From assembly GCF_002897295.1 (NCBI RefSeq), contig NZ_BEXF01000023.1, forward strand, positions 1-64,000: a DNA stretch of 64,000 nt, read 5' to 3'. The notes under the pieces were generated by a model, which did not search any database, was not told the DNA's origin, and worked only from the letters and a program-made list of their open reading frames with translations. This document shows positions 15,793 to 25,449 of the stretch, piece by piece (within the stretch, counting starts at the first letter, position 1; each line of letters opens with the position of its first letter). This DNA comes from Brevibacillus reuszeri. GTDB taxonomy: Bacteria > Bacillota > Bacilli > Brevibacillales > Brevibacillaceae. The translations under genes and the position numbers were made by a program.

Positions 15793-16011
15793 GGATATCC
15801 CCCTAGTCGATTTTTTCTCTTATATCTCCCCACAGGTACGCTTGAAATGATGTAACCCATATGGTTGATGGGAGTACACCGTAACACTGATTCATACCTG
15901 GTCAATCTGAGTCCAAGTTTAAACGGTTCCATCTCTTGAAAGAAATTCCTTTGAGCCAGAATAGGGGATCGCTCTTCTGTAAATATTATCCTCAACAAGG
16001 AGGTGATGATC

Positions 16012-16221
16012 ATGCTTCAAAGTAGTGGAAGAAACAATCAAAACGTGCTGGTCCCTAGTGCTCAGCATGCCTTGGACCAGCTCAAATACGAGGTCGCTAC
16101 CGAGTTAGGCGTCCAGCTTGGCCCAGATACGTCTTCGCGATTGAATGGCTCAGTAGGTGGAGAAATTACGCGTCGTCTCGTGGCATACGCGGAGCAATCT
16201 CTAACTCGTGGCCATATCTAA
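16012..16221 (+). CDS. Small acid-soluble spore protein, alpha/beta type
   Basis: ATG behind AAGGAGGTGAT (two in-frame upstream ATGs are worse placed). 69 residues with the family core: ALDQLKYEVATELGV, including the YE/VA germination-protease cleavage region, and GSVGGEITRRLVAYAEQ. These proteins coat DNA in the dormant spore. Its presence marks the host as an endospore former. Lone plus-strand gene among minus-strand neighbours, so probably under its own sporulation promoter. Confidence 0.93.
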   Translation: MLQSSGRNNQNVLVPSAQHALDQLKYEVATELGVQLGPDTSSRLNGSVGGEITRRLVAYAEQSLTRGHI

Positions 16222-16347
16222 TGAGCGGCATTTATAATCTACTCGGGTGTGCGACAAGGTGACTCTAGATTTGAAGAGCCACCTTGTATCTTGTTCGGGC
16301 ATCAATACCCGATACGAGGCAGCTGCGCTCCCCTTCGACGTACCGGC

Positions 16348-16596
16348 TCAGTTGAGATCCCATTGATAGATCACTACATACTTTTCTTCTCGATTCTCAT
16401 CAATTAATTGCTCTAAATTCCGAGACCAATGGGAAACGGTAAGATTTTGCACGTCATCGATTTTGAGGCCGATTTCTTTTTTAATACTCTCTTCTGAAAA
16501 CGGATTACTGACCCGTTGATTCATGCGATCATAAATAAAGTAAGATCCAAAGTGATCCCGTAACATAACTAAAGCAAATTGTTTCACGATTACCAC
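16348..16596 (-). CDS. Hypothetical protein, 82 aa
   Basis: The N-terminus (FALVMLRDHFGSYFIYDRMN) resembles the start of 18216..18680 (YALIQMKGTEQYHIWDRYKQ), suggesting a small family sharing a beta-hairpin-like N-terminal module. Preceded by a terminator-type leader (16683..16850). Function unknown. Confidence 0.6.
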   Translation of the reverse strand: MVIVKQFALVMLRDHFGSYFIYDRMNQRVSNPFSEESIKKEIGLKIDDVQNLTVSHWSRNLEQLIDENREEKYVVIYQWDLN

Positions 16597-16682
16597 CTCA
16601 TCCCTATTCTACCTACAAATCTACAATTTTGACTATTCCATTTCTATAAACACTCCCCCGCTCCCATACTGAGACGAAATCA

Positions 16683-16850
16683 GAAAAGGCCTGTTGGAAT
16701 AGAACATGGCAAATACCCATGATTCTAGCCAACAGGCCAAATGAATGTTTCCTGAAACCCTTCAGGTACCGATCCGTCTCAAAAATCCAATAGTCTTCAG
16801 CTTGATACCTTTATCATATCAAACACATGATCTGTAAGCAAAGGATCAGA
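16683..16850 (-). promoter_or_regulatory. Leader with intrinsic terminator upstream of 16348..16596
   Basis: On the minus strand a TATGAT -10 is followed by about 80 nt (CGGATCGGTACCTGAAGG and CCTGAAGGGTTTCAGG hairpin), then a terminator with GGCCTGTTGG and CCAACAGGCC arms and TTTTC. An inner stem (ATAGAACATGG / CCATGATTCTA) extends the hairpin. The layout is like the other leaders, but without the GGAAATACC motif. Confidence 0.5.
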
Positions 16851-16863
16851 GATAGATCATCTA

Positions 16864-17448
16864 TTATTTGTTTTTAGCGCTAACGACATCAATTGCAATC
16901 ATTCCGTACTCTTTGGATGACGAGAAAATGATCTTGTTTCCGTTTTTCTCGTGAACAATTTCTTGTTCGCCCTTATTCATTCGATCAATGGCATCGATAA
17001 TCAGGTTAGCAGCATCTTGGTCTGTTGACTTTGGAATGACTTCACGCAAGAACGAAACCAGGTATAAGATTGTGGCCTCACTTTTTTCAGCACTGTTAGC
17101 GTGTTCAATTCCTGAGATGCTTAGTCTTTTTAAATCGTCTTTCGGTCCAAAGAAATTAAACGAAACCATATTATCCTCATCAGAGACACTGATATTTTCT
17201 AGAAAACTACCCTGATTATGAGTTTCCCACTTTAATCCGGTTAGCTTGTTCTCGAATGGTTCTAAGGATAACCCTGTGCCAATCATGGCATGGTATTTTT
17301 GTTCTGCAATACTGGCTTCAGGTGCAGCTGAATTTTCTTGTACAGCAACCTTCTCTTGCGGTTCAACAGTGGCTACTTGACTTGCCTGATTGTTAGAACA
17401 GCCTACAAGGAAAATGAGTACGAATGCAACTAAAGATAACCGTTTCAC
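16864..17448 (-). CDS. Lipoprotein, unknown
   Basis: 194 residues from GTG 17448 behind GGAG. Signal peptide LVAFVLIFLVGC gives a lipobox Cys followed by SNNQASQ. The mature part begins with a Glu/Ala-rich linker. No domain recognised. Exported and membrane-anchored by inference from the lipobox. Confidence 0.75.
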   Translation of the reverse strand: MKRLSLVAFVLIFLVGCSNNQASQVATVEPQEKVAVQENSAAPEASIAEQKYHAMIGTGLSLEPFENKLTGLKWETHNQGSFLENISVSDEDNMVSFNFFGPKDDLKRLSISGIEHANSAEKSEATILYLVSFLREVIPKSTDQDAANLIIDAIDRMNKGEQEIVHEKNGNKIIFSSSKEYGMIAIDVVSAKNK

Positions 17449-17615
17449 CAAAATCACTCCAGATTTTCTAATGGAAATAGGCAACTCCATATACTACCTA
17501 AGTCCTCAACTAGAACTTATCTTTCTATCGACAGAAATTAACATTCATGCTTTTGAAAGCAGGTTCTCTTATTCGTACAGCAGCTTGTTTTCCCCCAATG
17601 TATCGTCCTCTTCCC

Positions 17616-18188
17616 CTATGTGTGAGGCATTATCTTTTTACAAAAGTGAGGATGCCCATCACCGTTTGTATATTCAAACGCTGCATTCGTAAAGAGTCGA
17701 TTGAAACCAACGACATCCTTCTCGGCGTTTGCAGGAGCGATTAAAAAGGAGACATGAAGAACTTTAGAAAGGTACTCTTCTAGTTCTTCAAGTGTTGCCT
17801 GCCCCAAGCCTTTTCTTTGATACTCTTCTTTTATTTGTAGATCTGTTAGAACAGCGATCCTTCCAAAAACAAGGCAGGTAAATGGATCTCGATGCAACCG
17901 AGAAGCAGATTCATAAAATCTAACGGACCGAATTGCTTTAAAAAGGACAGGATCTACTTTCTCAGCTAATTGATAGACATTTGATTCAAGCCAATTTTCA
18001 TCAATTAGGTATAATTGAACCTCGCCAATTTCGAGTAACTCCCCATGTTTTTTGGCATGAATAATCCCTGTTACCAGTTGATACTCCTTTTGATAGGTCG
18101 TAGAAAATTGCGTACCTGAGTAATCTATTTCTCGATTCTCACCCAATAAGATTTCCAAACTTTCCGAATGTGTTGATTGTCTATTCAA
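17616..18188 (-). CDS. GNAT-family N-acetyltransferase
   Basis: 190 residues, TTG start behind AGGGGA. The acetyl-CoA-binding motif A is seen as EEYQRKGLGQATLEELEEYL (about residues 120-140), preceded by the beta4 strand FGRIAVLTDLQI. Substrate cannot be inferred. Downstream partner of 18216..18680. Confidence 0.85.
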   Translation of the reverse strand: MNRQSTHSESLEILLGENREIDYSGTQFSTTYQKEYQLVTGIIHAKKHGELLEIGEVQLYLIDENWLESNVYQLAEKVDPVLFKAIRSVRFYESASRLHRDPFTCLVFGRIAVLTDLQIKEEYQRKGLGQATLEELEEYLSKVLHVSFLIAPANAEKDVVGFNRLFTNAAFEYTNGDGHPHFCKKIMPHT

Positions 18189-18215
18189 AGAATATGTCCC
18201 CTTTCTGGTTCTTCA

Positions 18216-18680
18216 TTAATCAAACGCGACTGGTACTACTTTCAGTCCCGCTTCTTTTGCAACTAAATAATGCATCAAGTTCCCAACCAAGCTGTTGCTA
18301 AATGGTTTAAGCAATACAGGTTGATCAAGTTGACCGAATAGTTCTACATGGAAGCGTATAGGAGCTAAGTCTTTATCCTTGACCTTTGGAGCTTTTGCCT
18401 GCATCGGTTTTGATAAGGCAATGTCTGATAGCGCTATCACCCTATCGGTTCCTCTTGGCGGTAACGGGCCCCAGATTCTCAGGAAGAAAAATTCATCTTG
18501 ATCGAGAGACCATGGTTTCCAAGCAAGAACAGAAGATACTTGAAATTGCTGCGATAGATGGTACCCATCATCTTCGAATAAGGTGTCCTCTGGGATAGAA
18601 TCACTTATGACTTGCTTATAACGATCCCAGATGTGGTATTGCTCAGTTCCTTTCATTTGGATTAACGCGTATCTCTTCAC
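18216..18680 (-). CDS. Hypothetical protein, 154 aa
   Basis: GTG start. The N-terminal module resembles 16348..16596; the rest contains a proline-rich turn (WGPLPPRGTDR) and no recognised motif. First gene behind the attenuator leader at 18734..18817, followed 27 bases later by the GNAT gene. Confidence 0.6.
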   Translation of the reverse strand: MKRYALIQMKGTEQYHIWDRYKQVISDSIPEDTLFEDDGYHLSQQFQVSSVLAWKPWSLDQDEFFFLRIWGPLPPRGTDRVIALSDIALSKPMQAKAPKVKDKDLAPIRFHVELFGQLDQPVLLKPFSNSLVGNLMHYLVAKEAGLKVVPVAFD

Positions 18681-18733
18681 AAATACACCACCATGGATTT
18701 ATCTTTACCTGATTAACATGTTGTCCTCAGAAA

Positions 18734-18817
18734 CAAAAAGAGACAGGTTACCCATGCTTTGCTGGGATGACCTGTCTCGGTATTTCCGTGACCAATTATT
18801 GATTTGTTTCGATTGTA
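18734..18817 (-). promoter_or_regulatory. Promoter -10 and terminator-type leader of 18216..18680
   Basis: Minus strand: -10 TACAAT (18812..18817), a leader of about 35 nt ending GGTCACGGAAATACC, then a terminator with GAGACAGGTCATCCC and GGGTAACCTGTCTC arms and TTTTTG. The GGAAATACC motif abuts the stem exactly as at 35705 and nearly as at 14180 and 59753. Confidence 0.65.
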
Positions 18818-18852
18818 ACATATGTTTGAAAAAGATAGTAGACCTAATCTAA

Positions 18853-19448
18853 GTTGAAAATGAATTTGTTCTAAGGAGGATAGAGAATACATACTACTAT
18901 AAATACCAGAGAACTTTTATTAAGACAAAAGACTTTTATAGATTTCGTCATGCTTACGTACACTTATGCTCTACCCTCTTTTTAGAGAACGGAACCTAGA
19001 AGTAGCCTATGAAAGTGCGATGAAAAACGAGAAGCTCATTTTTTAAATCAGATAAAAGCTAGATCAAGTTGATTCATGCATTGCATAATAAACCGATTGT
19101 TCTTGGGAAGGTCAATTATCCACGATTGGATATCGCTTATCTACATCATAAACAATAATCACATCTATGTTCTAGGTTTCATCTGAAACTACGTTTTAAG
19201 CGTTGATAAGTTACTCAGATAATCCCAATTATGCACAATTGTTCTGCTGATGCTTCTAGGTTTCATCTGATTTTGAATTAAAAAGAAACATTCGAATGGA
19301 TTCGGAGCAGATTAACAGGTTGCATAAAATCGTATAAGTGATGCCTAGTTTTGGATTTCCAGAGAAGTGTTGATCCGTGTTGCTGAAAATCTTCATTCCT
19401 AGTCCAAGCCGAATAGCCCTCTTTTTGAAGGTGAACAAAAAAGAGAGC
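18853..19448. other. Gene-poor interval downstream of rep1
   Basis: About 600 bases without a supportable gene. It contains a repeated TTCTAGGTTTCATCTGA (about 19169 and 19254) and one TTATCCACG that resembles a DnaA box (about 19117). A 60-codon open frame at 19256..19438 has no ribosome site. Confidence 0.4.
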
Positions 19449-20981
19449 TTACGGAGTTAACATATGAGAAAAATGAGTATGTAGATACGCTTCCAATGTA
19501 AACGTTGGCGGAACGATAACAATACGATCCGCTCCTGGAAGCTTTTCCACTTCACCTAACAGGTGATCGATGAGCTGGCTATCAGAAAGCTTACCTCGAT
19601 TAAGATAAGCAGCTCGTTCCATCTGACAGTAGGCATCTACCTGCTTCTGTAATGAAAATGCCTTACGTCTTACCAAGTCAATGCCTGGCATGTGGTGAAG
19701 CTCCACAGCTCCTTGATACTCTGCGTAATCGTAGGATACGGTCCGTGTATATTGTTTTTGGAGGAGCGGTTCGGCAGCTTTACACACTTTCTCCACTTTT
19801 CTTGGAGAGTATGTACTCATGGCATTAAGGAATTGGCTCCACCGGGTGTCTGCTTCCGTTTCTAAAGGTGATAGATAGTCGATGACACGAGTCCGTTCTA
19901 AGATCCCCTGAAACGTGAATTCTGTCATTGAGCGAATGGATTTTACTAAGTATCCAATCAGATTATGAGGAAGGTTCCGGTGTTTCTTGTGGTACTGCTT
20001 AAGGATCTCTAATGCTGGCCGAATGATGCGGTACCCTTTGCCTTTAAAATAGCGAACCAAGTCGTTCAATTCGATCTCCGTTACATATTCACGAAGGGAA
20101 AGCGATGTAAGAATTCTCTCGATAAAGGCAGCTGTTCTTTTATACACCTTCTTTGGTGCCAGCGCTTCTCGAAATGCTTCCCCTTTTTGCGGGGAGAGAA
20201 CAAAGTCTGGGTGAATCATCATGAAGGCTTTGTATTGACCAGATGCTTTTTGAATCTCAGCACGAGCAAAGAGTGGTGTTTGCGTAAATAGAGATGGTGA
20301 AGAAAGCTCATCTAACACCTTACGAACCTGGTAAGGATGGGCTTTATGGAGGAGTTTGTATAGACCTGTGTATTGAACATCTTTGTTACGATTGGTAAAG
20401 AGGCGCTCTACTGCTTTATTTTTCTCGTTTCCTTGTTGAGCAGCAATCGAGTAGAACAGTTTTTTGCTGGCAAGAGATAAGGATGTAAAGGCAGCACTGA
20501 ATACGACCGGATGCAAAAGGAAGTATCTTGCTGCTTTCGGTCGCTCTGTCTTTAACCATGGTAATTCATAGTCGTTCTCATCTTGCAGGAAGTAATTGAT
20601 CTTATAGCTAACTACACCGTATTGATGTTGCTCTTCCGTGATAAGACGGTGTATTTTGAATTTTTCCATCGCTTCATAGAATTGAGGAGAGGATATTGGA
20701 TTCTCATAGAGCTCTTCCATGCGTTGATAAATGGCATGTCGCGAAACACGATTGATGTGGCCATTCGTATTGCACAAACCAAAAAGGACCGTAGCGACAT
20801 AGAGATCCGCTTCGGTTACGTGATTGAGATGGCGCTTTCTTCCACCATCGTTGATCGAATAGGTCATGCTTTTATCATTGAAATCTTGTTCGATGTTAAA
20901 GAGTGCCCGTAAAAATGGAGCGCTCATCGCAACTGGAAGTGTTTTTTGTCCCGCTATGCCCCGTTTATTTGCTAGTATCAA
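19449..20981 (-). CDS. Replication-initiator-like protein of replicon 1
   Basis: 510 residues from TTG 20981, which has AGGAGGGG seven bases upstream; a longer frame to 21101 has no ribosome site. Two helix-turn-helix-like regions and an LHPVVF...SLASKKLFYSIA segment are shared in pattern with 9991..10584. Position supports a Rep role: 13 iterons lie upstream (21321..21981) and a structured RNA maps to its leader. No named Rep family is recognisable by eye. Confidence 0.55.
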   Translation of the reverse strand: MILANKRGIAGQKTLPVAMSAPFLRALFNIEQDFNDKSMTYSINDGGRKRHLNHVTEADLYVATVLFGLCNTNGHINRVSRHAIYQRMEELYENPISSPQFYEAMEKFKIHRLITEEQHQYGVVSYKINYFLQDENDYELPWLKTERPKAARYFLLHPVVFSAAFTSLSLASKKLFYSIAAQQGNEKNKAVERLFTNRNKDVQYTGLYKLLHKAHPYQVRKVLDELSSPSLFTQTPLFARAEIQKASGQYKAFMMIHPDFVLSPQKGEAFREALAPKKVYKRTAAFIERILTSLSLREYVTEIELNDLVRYFKGKGYRIIRPALEILKQYHKKHRNLPHNLIGYLVKSIRSMTEFTFQGILERTRVIDYLSPLETEADTRWSQFLNAMSTYSPRKVEKVCKAAEPLLQKQYTRTVSYDYAEYQGAVELHHMPGIDLVRRKAFSLQKQVDAYCQMERAAYLNRGKLSDSQLIDHLLGEVEKLPGADRIVIVPPTFTLEAYLHTHFSHMLTP

Positions 20982-21077
20982 CGCTTTTCCCCTCCTCTCT
21001 TCATTGAATATCAGCGATCGATTTGGTATATTTATGAAAAAGGCATGCCTTAAGTAGACCTCGGACAATCCTCTTTT

Positions 21078-21212
21078 TTGAAAAGGGATGTAAGGTGTCA
21101 AATTAAGGGTATGGTTTTAATCGGCTGGTAACCGATGCATTTAAACGTTGAAAGGTTACAAGGTACTGGTAATACCTTGGCAGAAGCTCCCGCTGGTAAC
21201 GGGGGCTTTTTT
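21078..21212 (+). ncRNA. Candidate structured RNA divergent from rep1, three hairpins with identical loops
   Basis: Plus-strand sequence with three successive hairpins, each with the loop CTGGTAA: ATCGG/CCGAT (21120..21136), AAGGTA/TACCTT (21160..21178) and GCTCCCG/CGGGGGC (21186..21206), the last followed by TTTTTT as an intrinsic terminator. It runs opposite to the rep1 leader, the usual place for a counter-transcribed RNA that controls a rep gene. A promoter is not convincing (TTGAAA at 21078, poor -10). Confidence 0.55.
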
Positions 21213-21320
21213 GTTCTGATCCATTGTCTTTGATAGAGAAAATGTTGGTAAAACTCTACCTGTTTACGAATATATCCTTCATTCTATCATCTTGCAATAT
21301 CACGAAAAGAACGGATAACC

Positions 21321-21981
21321 ATCGTACTAGCGAGTATAAATTTGAATGCTCTGCTGCGAGGATGTTGTACTAACGAGTATATTTTGTTTGAAGGGAATGA
21401 CAATGTAAGTATCGTACTAACGAGTATTTTTGGGTGAGGCTCATATCGTACCAACGAGTATATTCGAGTAATTCCTGAGTTCATGAATTAGAGAAATGAT
21501 TCGGAAAAGTATCGTACTAAAGAGTATAATGAGCACTCTTGTGAAGTAGTTCCTTAATAATCGTTTCTATCGTACTAACGAGTATATAATGTCATAGCGA
21601 AGGGATCGAATGATATCGTACTAACGAGTATTTTTTGTGGATGATTCTGGATATCAGTGGAATTCAAAATATTTCTTAAGAACAACGACTATCGTACCAG
21701 CGAGTATAAAGTTAGAAGCTGCGTATTTTTGCATAGTCGTACCACCGAGTATATTTAAGGCAATACGATCGGGAATGGAAAGTAAGTGGTGTACATAGAG
21801 GAGAGTAATGAATTTAACTGAATAGTGGGAACCTCAATTATCGTACTAACGAGTATAATCAGTTTGCCTACAACTAAAAGATAGTCGTACTAACGAGTAT
21901 AAACTTGAAGCGGTTTGATATCGTACTAACGAGTATACGATCGAAGGGAAAACGACTTAGATATTGTACTAACGAGTATAT
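21321..21981. repeat. Iteron cluster 1: 13 copies of TATCGTACTAACGAGTATA
   Basis: Near-identical 18-19-bp direct repeats start at about 21321, 21365, 21410, 21444, 21510, 21568, 21614, 21691, 21735, 21839, 21882, 21919 and 21962. All have the same orientation with irregular spacing (about 35-100 bp). The cluster lies upstream of rep1, as expected for initiator-binding iterons of a replication origin; a partition site is the alternative. Open frames seen here are only translations of the repeat. Confidence 0.9.
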
Positions 21982-22165
21982 TTTGGGCTCAAAAAAAATT
22001 ATCGACATTAATCGACAATAAGCAATGTATGCTGTTTCTCGACCAAAATGGGAAATATACCAGAAAGTAAATGCCATGATTGTAATCAAAACAGAGGCTG
22101 AAATGGACAAGAAGATAAGGTCCTAGAGTAGCCTCCGTTTTATGGATCTATCAAAACAGTTGAAT

Positions 22166-22594
22166 TTATCTCATTCCTTGGCTTTGTAAGTCATCAGGCT
22201 TATAAACAAATACTGTCTGCGTGCCTTCAATAGGTTTAAACTTTAACTTTTCCCAGAACGTCGCGCTCTCTTTGTTGTTAGGGATTAAGTAAACTGTGCA
22301 TCCAGGTAATTGGTTGTTGAGTAATTCCTCAATGATTTTTCGCCCATATCCCTTACCTTTTTCCAGTACTTCGAACATATCTATTTATATGCTATTTGGT
22401 TCATACATATCGGATTGATCAATGTCGATGATTCCAAGAATTTTCCCTTCAAGAACAATCTTATAAACACCGTCTGCCAAAGGATTTGTATTCTTTGAAT
22501 CAACATTGTTGATAGCCATGCGCCATATGGAATCTAATTTGTATTGTTGAATCAGCTGTTGTAATTCGTTTTGTGTGCATTCATGAAATTCCAT
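22166..22594 (-). pseudogene. GNAT acetyltransferase interrupted by in-frame TAA
   Basis: An N-terminal part (22385..22594) and a C-terminal part (22166..22378) are in one frame, separated by a single TAA in NSI*IDMFEV. The second part carries the acetyl-CoA loop GKGYGRKIIEELL and FWEKLKFKPI. One nonsense change (for example from a Tyr codon) has broken an otherwise intact gene of about 142 codons. Confidence 0.7.
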
Positions 22595-22768
22595 CTTAAT
22601 GGCTCCTTTTTGAGGCTCCCAAGTGGTGCGCCTTCATCATCTTTTCCACCGGCTCCTTTTCACATTCCATGACTCCATTCGATGGCAACACTTCGCTAGT
22701 GACAAAGAGTAATCCACCATGGTGTTAAATACTCCCTTGCCACATTGAATTATTACAAGGTAACCGTA

Positions 22769-23380
22769 TTACAAGCGAATGTCTTTTTTTATTAGAATGG
22801 ATGCATCCTCTTCAAAATGGGCGTATATCACTCTTGGCTCTCGCTCAATGATGCTTTTAGCCCTTTCAACTCTTCCCTCTTGATAATTCGTAATGATCTC
22901 AATAAGGTCGGAACGATCCAATAGAAGAACACCATTGACCCCCGCTAGCGTCTCAGAGGAGTCTGTATAAGTAGTAGATGTGATAACAAGGGTTTTCTTT
23001 GCGCGATAGAAATTCTTGGCTGTATAAACCTGTTGAACGGCATCCAGGCCAATCTGGTAGTTCGTATCATATCGTTTCGCTTGAATAATCGCACGATCTC
23101 CACTGGAATCAGTAAAGACTACATCTGCTCCAAAATCTCGACTATTTACGGTTTTATAAGCGTCATGATAGCCTAACTCGATCAAGAGGCGTTGAAGGTA
23201 TATTTCAAAATCTATACCATCTTGCATTTTATCAATGTCCTCAATCCCGATATTCTTGATATCATCGAAATTAGAAAATTGAAAGGGAGTAACCGGTGAG
23301 CTCCGTTTTATTCTCAATAAGATTCCAATAAGAACAAATATTATGATCAGTACAGATATCCCAATTAGATAGTAATCCAA
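22769..23380 (-). CDS. Membrane-anchored Mrr-type restriction endonuclease
   Basis: 203 residues; TTG start behind TAGGAG. An N-terminal membrane segment (about 5-22) precedes a PD-(D/E)xK nuclease domain of the Mrr_cat type: E58...RDFGADVVF (Asp86), AIIQAKRY (Gln100-Ala-Lys102), LDAVQQVYTAKNFYRAKKT and LVITSTTYT. Mrr-type enzymes cut modified DNA, but many membrane-anchored plasmid and phage homologues have no known target. May be a defence or entry-exclusion factor. Confidence 0.85.
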   Translation of the reverse strand: MDYYLIGISVLIIIFVLIGILLRIKRSSPVTPFQFSNFDDIKNIGIEDIDKMQDGIDFEIYLQRLLIELGYHDAYKTVNSRDFGADVVFTDSSGDRAIIQAKRYDTNYQIGLDAVQQVYTAKNFYRAKKTLVITSTTYTDSSETLAGVNGVLLLDRSDLIEIITNYQEGRVERAKSIIEREPRVIYAHFEEDASILIKKDIRL

Positions 23381-23546
23381 TTACGTCCGCTCCTACCCTG
23401 CTTTTTCAAGAACCCTGAAGCAATTGTTTTGGTTCACTTATACTCTCGTAAGTAATTCTTACACTCGTAGCTTTTGTTGGACTTGTTTTGACGAGAAAAA
23501 ATAGAAACCAGCTATATGTAATCGCTGGTTTTACATTACTAAGCTC

Positions 23547-24041
23547 TTATTTATTGTTCTTTTCTCCACAGTGGTAAGTAACACGCTTTTTTCCGTAATA
23601 AGGTTTGTCCCATGAGTCTGATTTCAACCACTTCAAGTCTTTCTTATACGGTACGAAATTTTCAGGTGCTTGTTCTTTCCTCTTCCTAATTATCTCCAGA
23701 TATCCTTTTGTGTCTATATCTAATTTCTCAATATCAATTTCTTGATGGATATGAGTTGATTCATGAGTTGACTCCCCACTTTTCTTGAATGTGAACACAC
23801 TCAGTAAAAAGATGAGAGCTGCGGAGATAACTCCTGTTATCATGCTGATTTGAAGAGCTTCTTGTTCCCAATAGGCTATGGATTTCATCAGACCAAAAGG
23901 CTCGACAGTTATGAGATTAGAACCGTCATTAGGGATACTTATTTCTCCACTGCTAAAGTGCATAGCCATATAGACTTTATATACTGCAAAAGGTAGCATT
24001 ATTAATATACCAAGTAACAGTAGAAATGCTTTCTTTTCCAT
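23547..24041 (-). CDS. Membrane protein, 164 aa
   Basis: ATG behind AGGAGG. Two hydrophobic segments (about 4-25 and 70-90) flank an extracellular-looking loop; the C-terminal half is charged and His-rich (ESTHESTHIHQEID). No family recognised. Followed by a hairpin with AAACCAGC/GCTGGTTT arms near 23492..23532, a probable terminator. Confidence 0.6.
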   Translation of the reverse strand: MEKKAFLLLLGILIMLPFAVYKVYMAMHFSSGEISIPNDGSNLITVEPFGLMKSIAYWEQEALQISMITGVISAALIFLLSVFTFKKSGESTHESTHIHQEIDIEKLDIDTKGYLEIIRKRKEQAPENFVPYKKDLKWLKSDSWDKPYYGKKRVTYHCGEKNNK

Positions 24042-24112
24042 GTTTCCTCCTAGCCAGCTACGATAATCAAGTTCATCAGGTAACGCAACTAAGGTGCGAG
24101 AGATGATCCTTT

Positions 24113-24313
24113 CTAAACGAGACGAAAAAGGCCAGTCGCTATCATGATAATAAAAGGAGCCATTGCAACGTATAAACGTTTTGGAGTCTTATAGGCGTGG
24201 AGTTGTTTTTTTTCATATAAGTCTACGACACGCAAGTATTCAACGCACCAAAAAGTTGCATACGTTAAAAAGGAGACCACAAGTGATAAAAACCATATGA
24301 CATCCCAGTTCAT
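24113..24313 (-). CDS. Small membrane protein, 66 aa
   Basis: Two hydrophobic segments (about 4-22 and 46-64) with a basic cytoplasmic loop (YEKKQLHAYKTPKRL). GGGGAAA ribosome site. Unknown. Confidence 0.55.
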   Translation of the reverse strand: MNWDVIWFLSLVVSFLTYATFWCVEYLRVVDLYEKKQLHAYKTPKRLYVAMAPFIIMIATGLFRLV

Positions 24314-24403
24314 GGATAGTTTCCCCTTTCGTTTTGATTATTCTATTCATGTCTAATGCCTTCGTCTTACTCTGGAACGAAACCTGATCATCCTAGACTA
24401 TCA

Positions 24404-25282
24404 TTAGCCTTTCACCCGAACCGTATGTCCTTCAGAGATATAAATTACATCACTACCTGCTACAATTTTGATAGGGCTTCCTTTCTCAAACGACCATTCA
24501 TATCGGCCTGCTATCCATCCCCCGCCAAATTTCACCTGGATCGCATGTCCAGCAAATACCTTTTCTCCCAAAACAAAATGACGTAATCCATTTCCAGCGC
24601 CTTCATGGCCAAGAATGATTGGGCCCTCTATCCAGCCTTCTGAAAGCTGGACTGGAGCCATAGGATCATGTTCTCCCGCCCACTTTTTGCTTTCCAGATC
24701 CAATCTTCCGGAAATTGGCTCGACCCAATCACAATCGTAAAACCCACGCCCAGTTACCTTTTCTAACTGCTCGGGTGTAAACAACATGCGAACATTCGTA
24801 AGATATGGATTGCGACGATGCTCACCAATATGAGTATCCCGATGCTCAATGAGAGATGCCCATATCTCTGTCAGATAATCGTCATCACTTATTAAATTTG
24901 CTTTTGGTAAGGTCTGTACATATTGACTACGCTTTTTTCCGAGAGCCACTTCCGTGTATTCATCACTATAGTGGTGGCCAAGATCGGAGTATATACAAAA
25001 AACACCAAAATGGTAATGGTGTATTTCAATTTCATGATTCATGAGTAGATCAATAAGTTCCTTGTGCAATACAATGCGATCAGCTTTTACATTCGACCAT
25101 ACAAGTGCATCGGTAGTCATTTGCAGGTTTCGGAAAAAGGAGCGGGGATAATCAATCCAACCTTGAGGACTCCATGAGTAGGTTCTTATGATGAAAGGCC
25201 AATGAAGGTGCTGTAACTCCTTTAATTTTTTTATTACTAGATCTAACCTTTCGAGTTGTTCTGCAATCGATTTTCCTTTCAC
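24404..25282 (-). CDS. Hypothetical protein, 292 aa
   Basis: GTG start behind AGAGGGGCGG. A helical N-terminus is followed by a His/Trp-rich middle. The last 50 residues (KFGGGWIAGRYEW ... YISEGHTVRV) look like a small beta-barrel module as found in DUF5348-type proteins. No catalytic motif assigned. Confidence 0.6.
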   Translation of the reverse strand: MKGKSIAEQLERLDLVIKKLKELQHLHWPFIIRTYSWSPQGWIDYPRSFFRNLQMTTDALVWSNVKADRIVLHKELIDLLMNHEIEIHHYHFGVFCIYSDLGHHYSDEYTEVALGKKRSQYVQTLPKANLISDDDYLTEIWASLIEHRDTHIGEHRRNPYLTNVRMLFTPEQLEKVTGRGFYDCDWVEPISGRLDLESKKWAGEHDPMAPVQLSEGWIEGPIILGHEGAGNGLRHFVLGEKVFAGHAIQVKFGGGWIAGRYEWSFEKGSPIKIVAGSDVIYISEGHTVRVKG

Positions 25283-25449
25283 GAATTCCGCCCCTCTCTG
25301 CTCTCAAATAAACAATTCACTCTACTCATCATAACTGAAGAATGAAAGCGACCAACTTTAAAAGATCCTTACGTTTCTGAGATTTCATCTGTTCCTATTA
25401 TGATTGGACACCGCGAATCAAAGCATACTTTGTCATTCAGGCTACGCAA

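Noticed and set aside
15789..16013. 74-codon minus-strand frame upstream of the metallo-beta-lactamase gene
   Set aside because: Opposite the SASP promoter region, with no motif and no ribosome site.
21321..21981. Possible CRISPR array in the evenly oriented repeats
   Set aside because: Repeats are short (18-19 bp), spacing varies from about 35 to 100 bp and no cas genes are near; they fit iterons.
21287..22110. Open frames across iteron cluster 1
   Set aside because: They only translate the repeat (recurring IYSLVQ) and have no ribosome site.
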